Part shown: piece by piece, positions 63,360 through 64,000 of the stretch
Layout of the letters: each line of letters starts with the position of its first letter
Position numbering within the stretch: the stretch's first letter is position 1
Assembly: GCF_963576615.1 (NCBI RefSeq)
Contig: NC_088711.1
Coordinates: forward strand, 38,684,621 to 38,748,620
Reading direction: 5' to 3'
Origin: Watersipora subatra
Taxonomy: Eukaryota > Bryozoa > Gymnolaemata > Cheilostomatida > Watersiporidae
Length of the DNA: 64,000 bases
The notes under the pieces: model-generated
Seen by the model: the letters and a program-made list of their open reading frames with translations, nothing else
What the model was told of the DNA's origin: nothing
Database searches by the model: none
Program-made: the position numbers and the translations under genes

Positions 63360-64000
63360 CAACTAACAACGACATTCCTGGGATGTTCCGTAACGTTACA
63401 CTGAAATAACGTTCCAAAAAAAACATTGTCATAACGTTCTACAAACGTTATTTGATGATCATTGTAGAATTATGTTCCAACAATGTCGCAAGAACGTTGC
63501 ATAGAATGTTGTGCAATAATATTATCATAACGTTCAGCAGAATGTTACAGGAATATACTTTGGAAGCGTTATCATAACGTCGTTAGCGAACATTATTAAT
63601 GAATGTCCCAGGAATGTCCCAGCAACGTTACTCTGGAATGTTTGAGTGAAAACATTCATATAACATTGGCTTGAAATGTAACTGGAATATTATGGGGTGA
63701 CATCATATTCACATTCAAATAATTGTCCCAACAATGTTTCAAGAATGTTACTTTTGAATGTTCGAGAGTTAATGTTCATATAACATTGGCTTGTAATGTA
63801 GTTAGAATATTATGGTGTTACATCATATTTAACTTCAAATGAATGTCTTAGGAATGTCCCAGGAACGTTACTTTGGTATGTTCAATTGAAAACATTCACA
63901 TAACGTTGGCTGGCATTGTAACTAGAATATTATGGTGTGACGGCATATTTAACTTCAAATGAATGTCTTAGGAACGTCCCAGGAATGTTACTCTGGAATG
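63360..64000. repeat. 120-bp satellite rich in AACGTT, cut by the window edge
   Basis: From about 63,600 the text repeats every 120 bases: GAATGTC(C/T)(C/T)AGGAATGTCC, AGGAACGTTACTCTGGAATG, then CATTCATATAACATTGGCTTG and TAGAATATTATGGTGT. Starts at about 63,601, 63,721, 63,841 and 63,961. The first 240 bases are a looser, AACGTT-studded form. No gene. Confidence 0.85.

Overview
This is a gene-poor, AT-rich stretch of an animal nuclear genome. Genes have spliced introns with GTAAGT/AG borders and TATA-box promoters, and the DNA is loaded with microsatellites, LINE fragments and small inverted-repeat DNA elements. The organism is an invertebrate. The frequent ACATGTA-type words and the repeat mix make me think of a mollusc or another lophotrochozoan, but nothing here fixes the phylum.

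The only genes I can support form one family: six copies of a small secreted glycine-rich protein, all on the minus strand (called A to F here, coding exon 3 near 7.6, 19.5, 31.5, 42.5, 53.7 and 61.4 kb). Each has a non-coding exon 1 behind a TATA box, an exon 2 with the start codon and a 20-residue signal peptide, an exon 3 of exactly 182 nt coding 60 residues of Gly/Phe/Arg repeat, and an exon 4 that supplies only two bases of the last Tyr codon plus the stop. Five copies read through as 84 to 86 aa precursors. Copy D is dead: it lacks promoter and exon 1 and has two TGA codons in exon 3.

Copies B to F sit in a tandem segmental array with a unit of about 11 kb (B to C 11.9 kb, C to D 11.1, D to E 11.1, E to F 7.7 because unit E lost about 4.3 kb). 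Going rightward (upstream of each gene) a unit holds the gene, a 1.5 kb AT-rich block, a polypyrimidine tract built of 8-bp repeats, a 2 to 3 kb block with a module starting near a TGTCGCGTGCC word, a GATACA minisatellite, a further block, and in B, D and E a TG-rich stretch. Unit-specific insertions are visible by comparison: an R2-type LINE fragment in a TA microsatellite (B), a 663 bp TA-flanked inverted-repeat element just left of gene C, a 1.5 kb replacement with a pogo-like element (C), and a 989 bp inverted-repeat element (D). Copy A is older and its surroundings are not clearly alignable; they hold a broken CR1/Jockey-type LINE, a 30-bp tandem repeat and copies of a dispersed repeat. 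The left end holds a large octamer tract and a 620 bp palindrome; the right end runs into a 120-bp satellite rich in AACGTT.

The genes probably act together as dosage copies of one abundant secreted structural, adhesive or defence peptide; the function is not known from the sequence.
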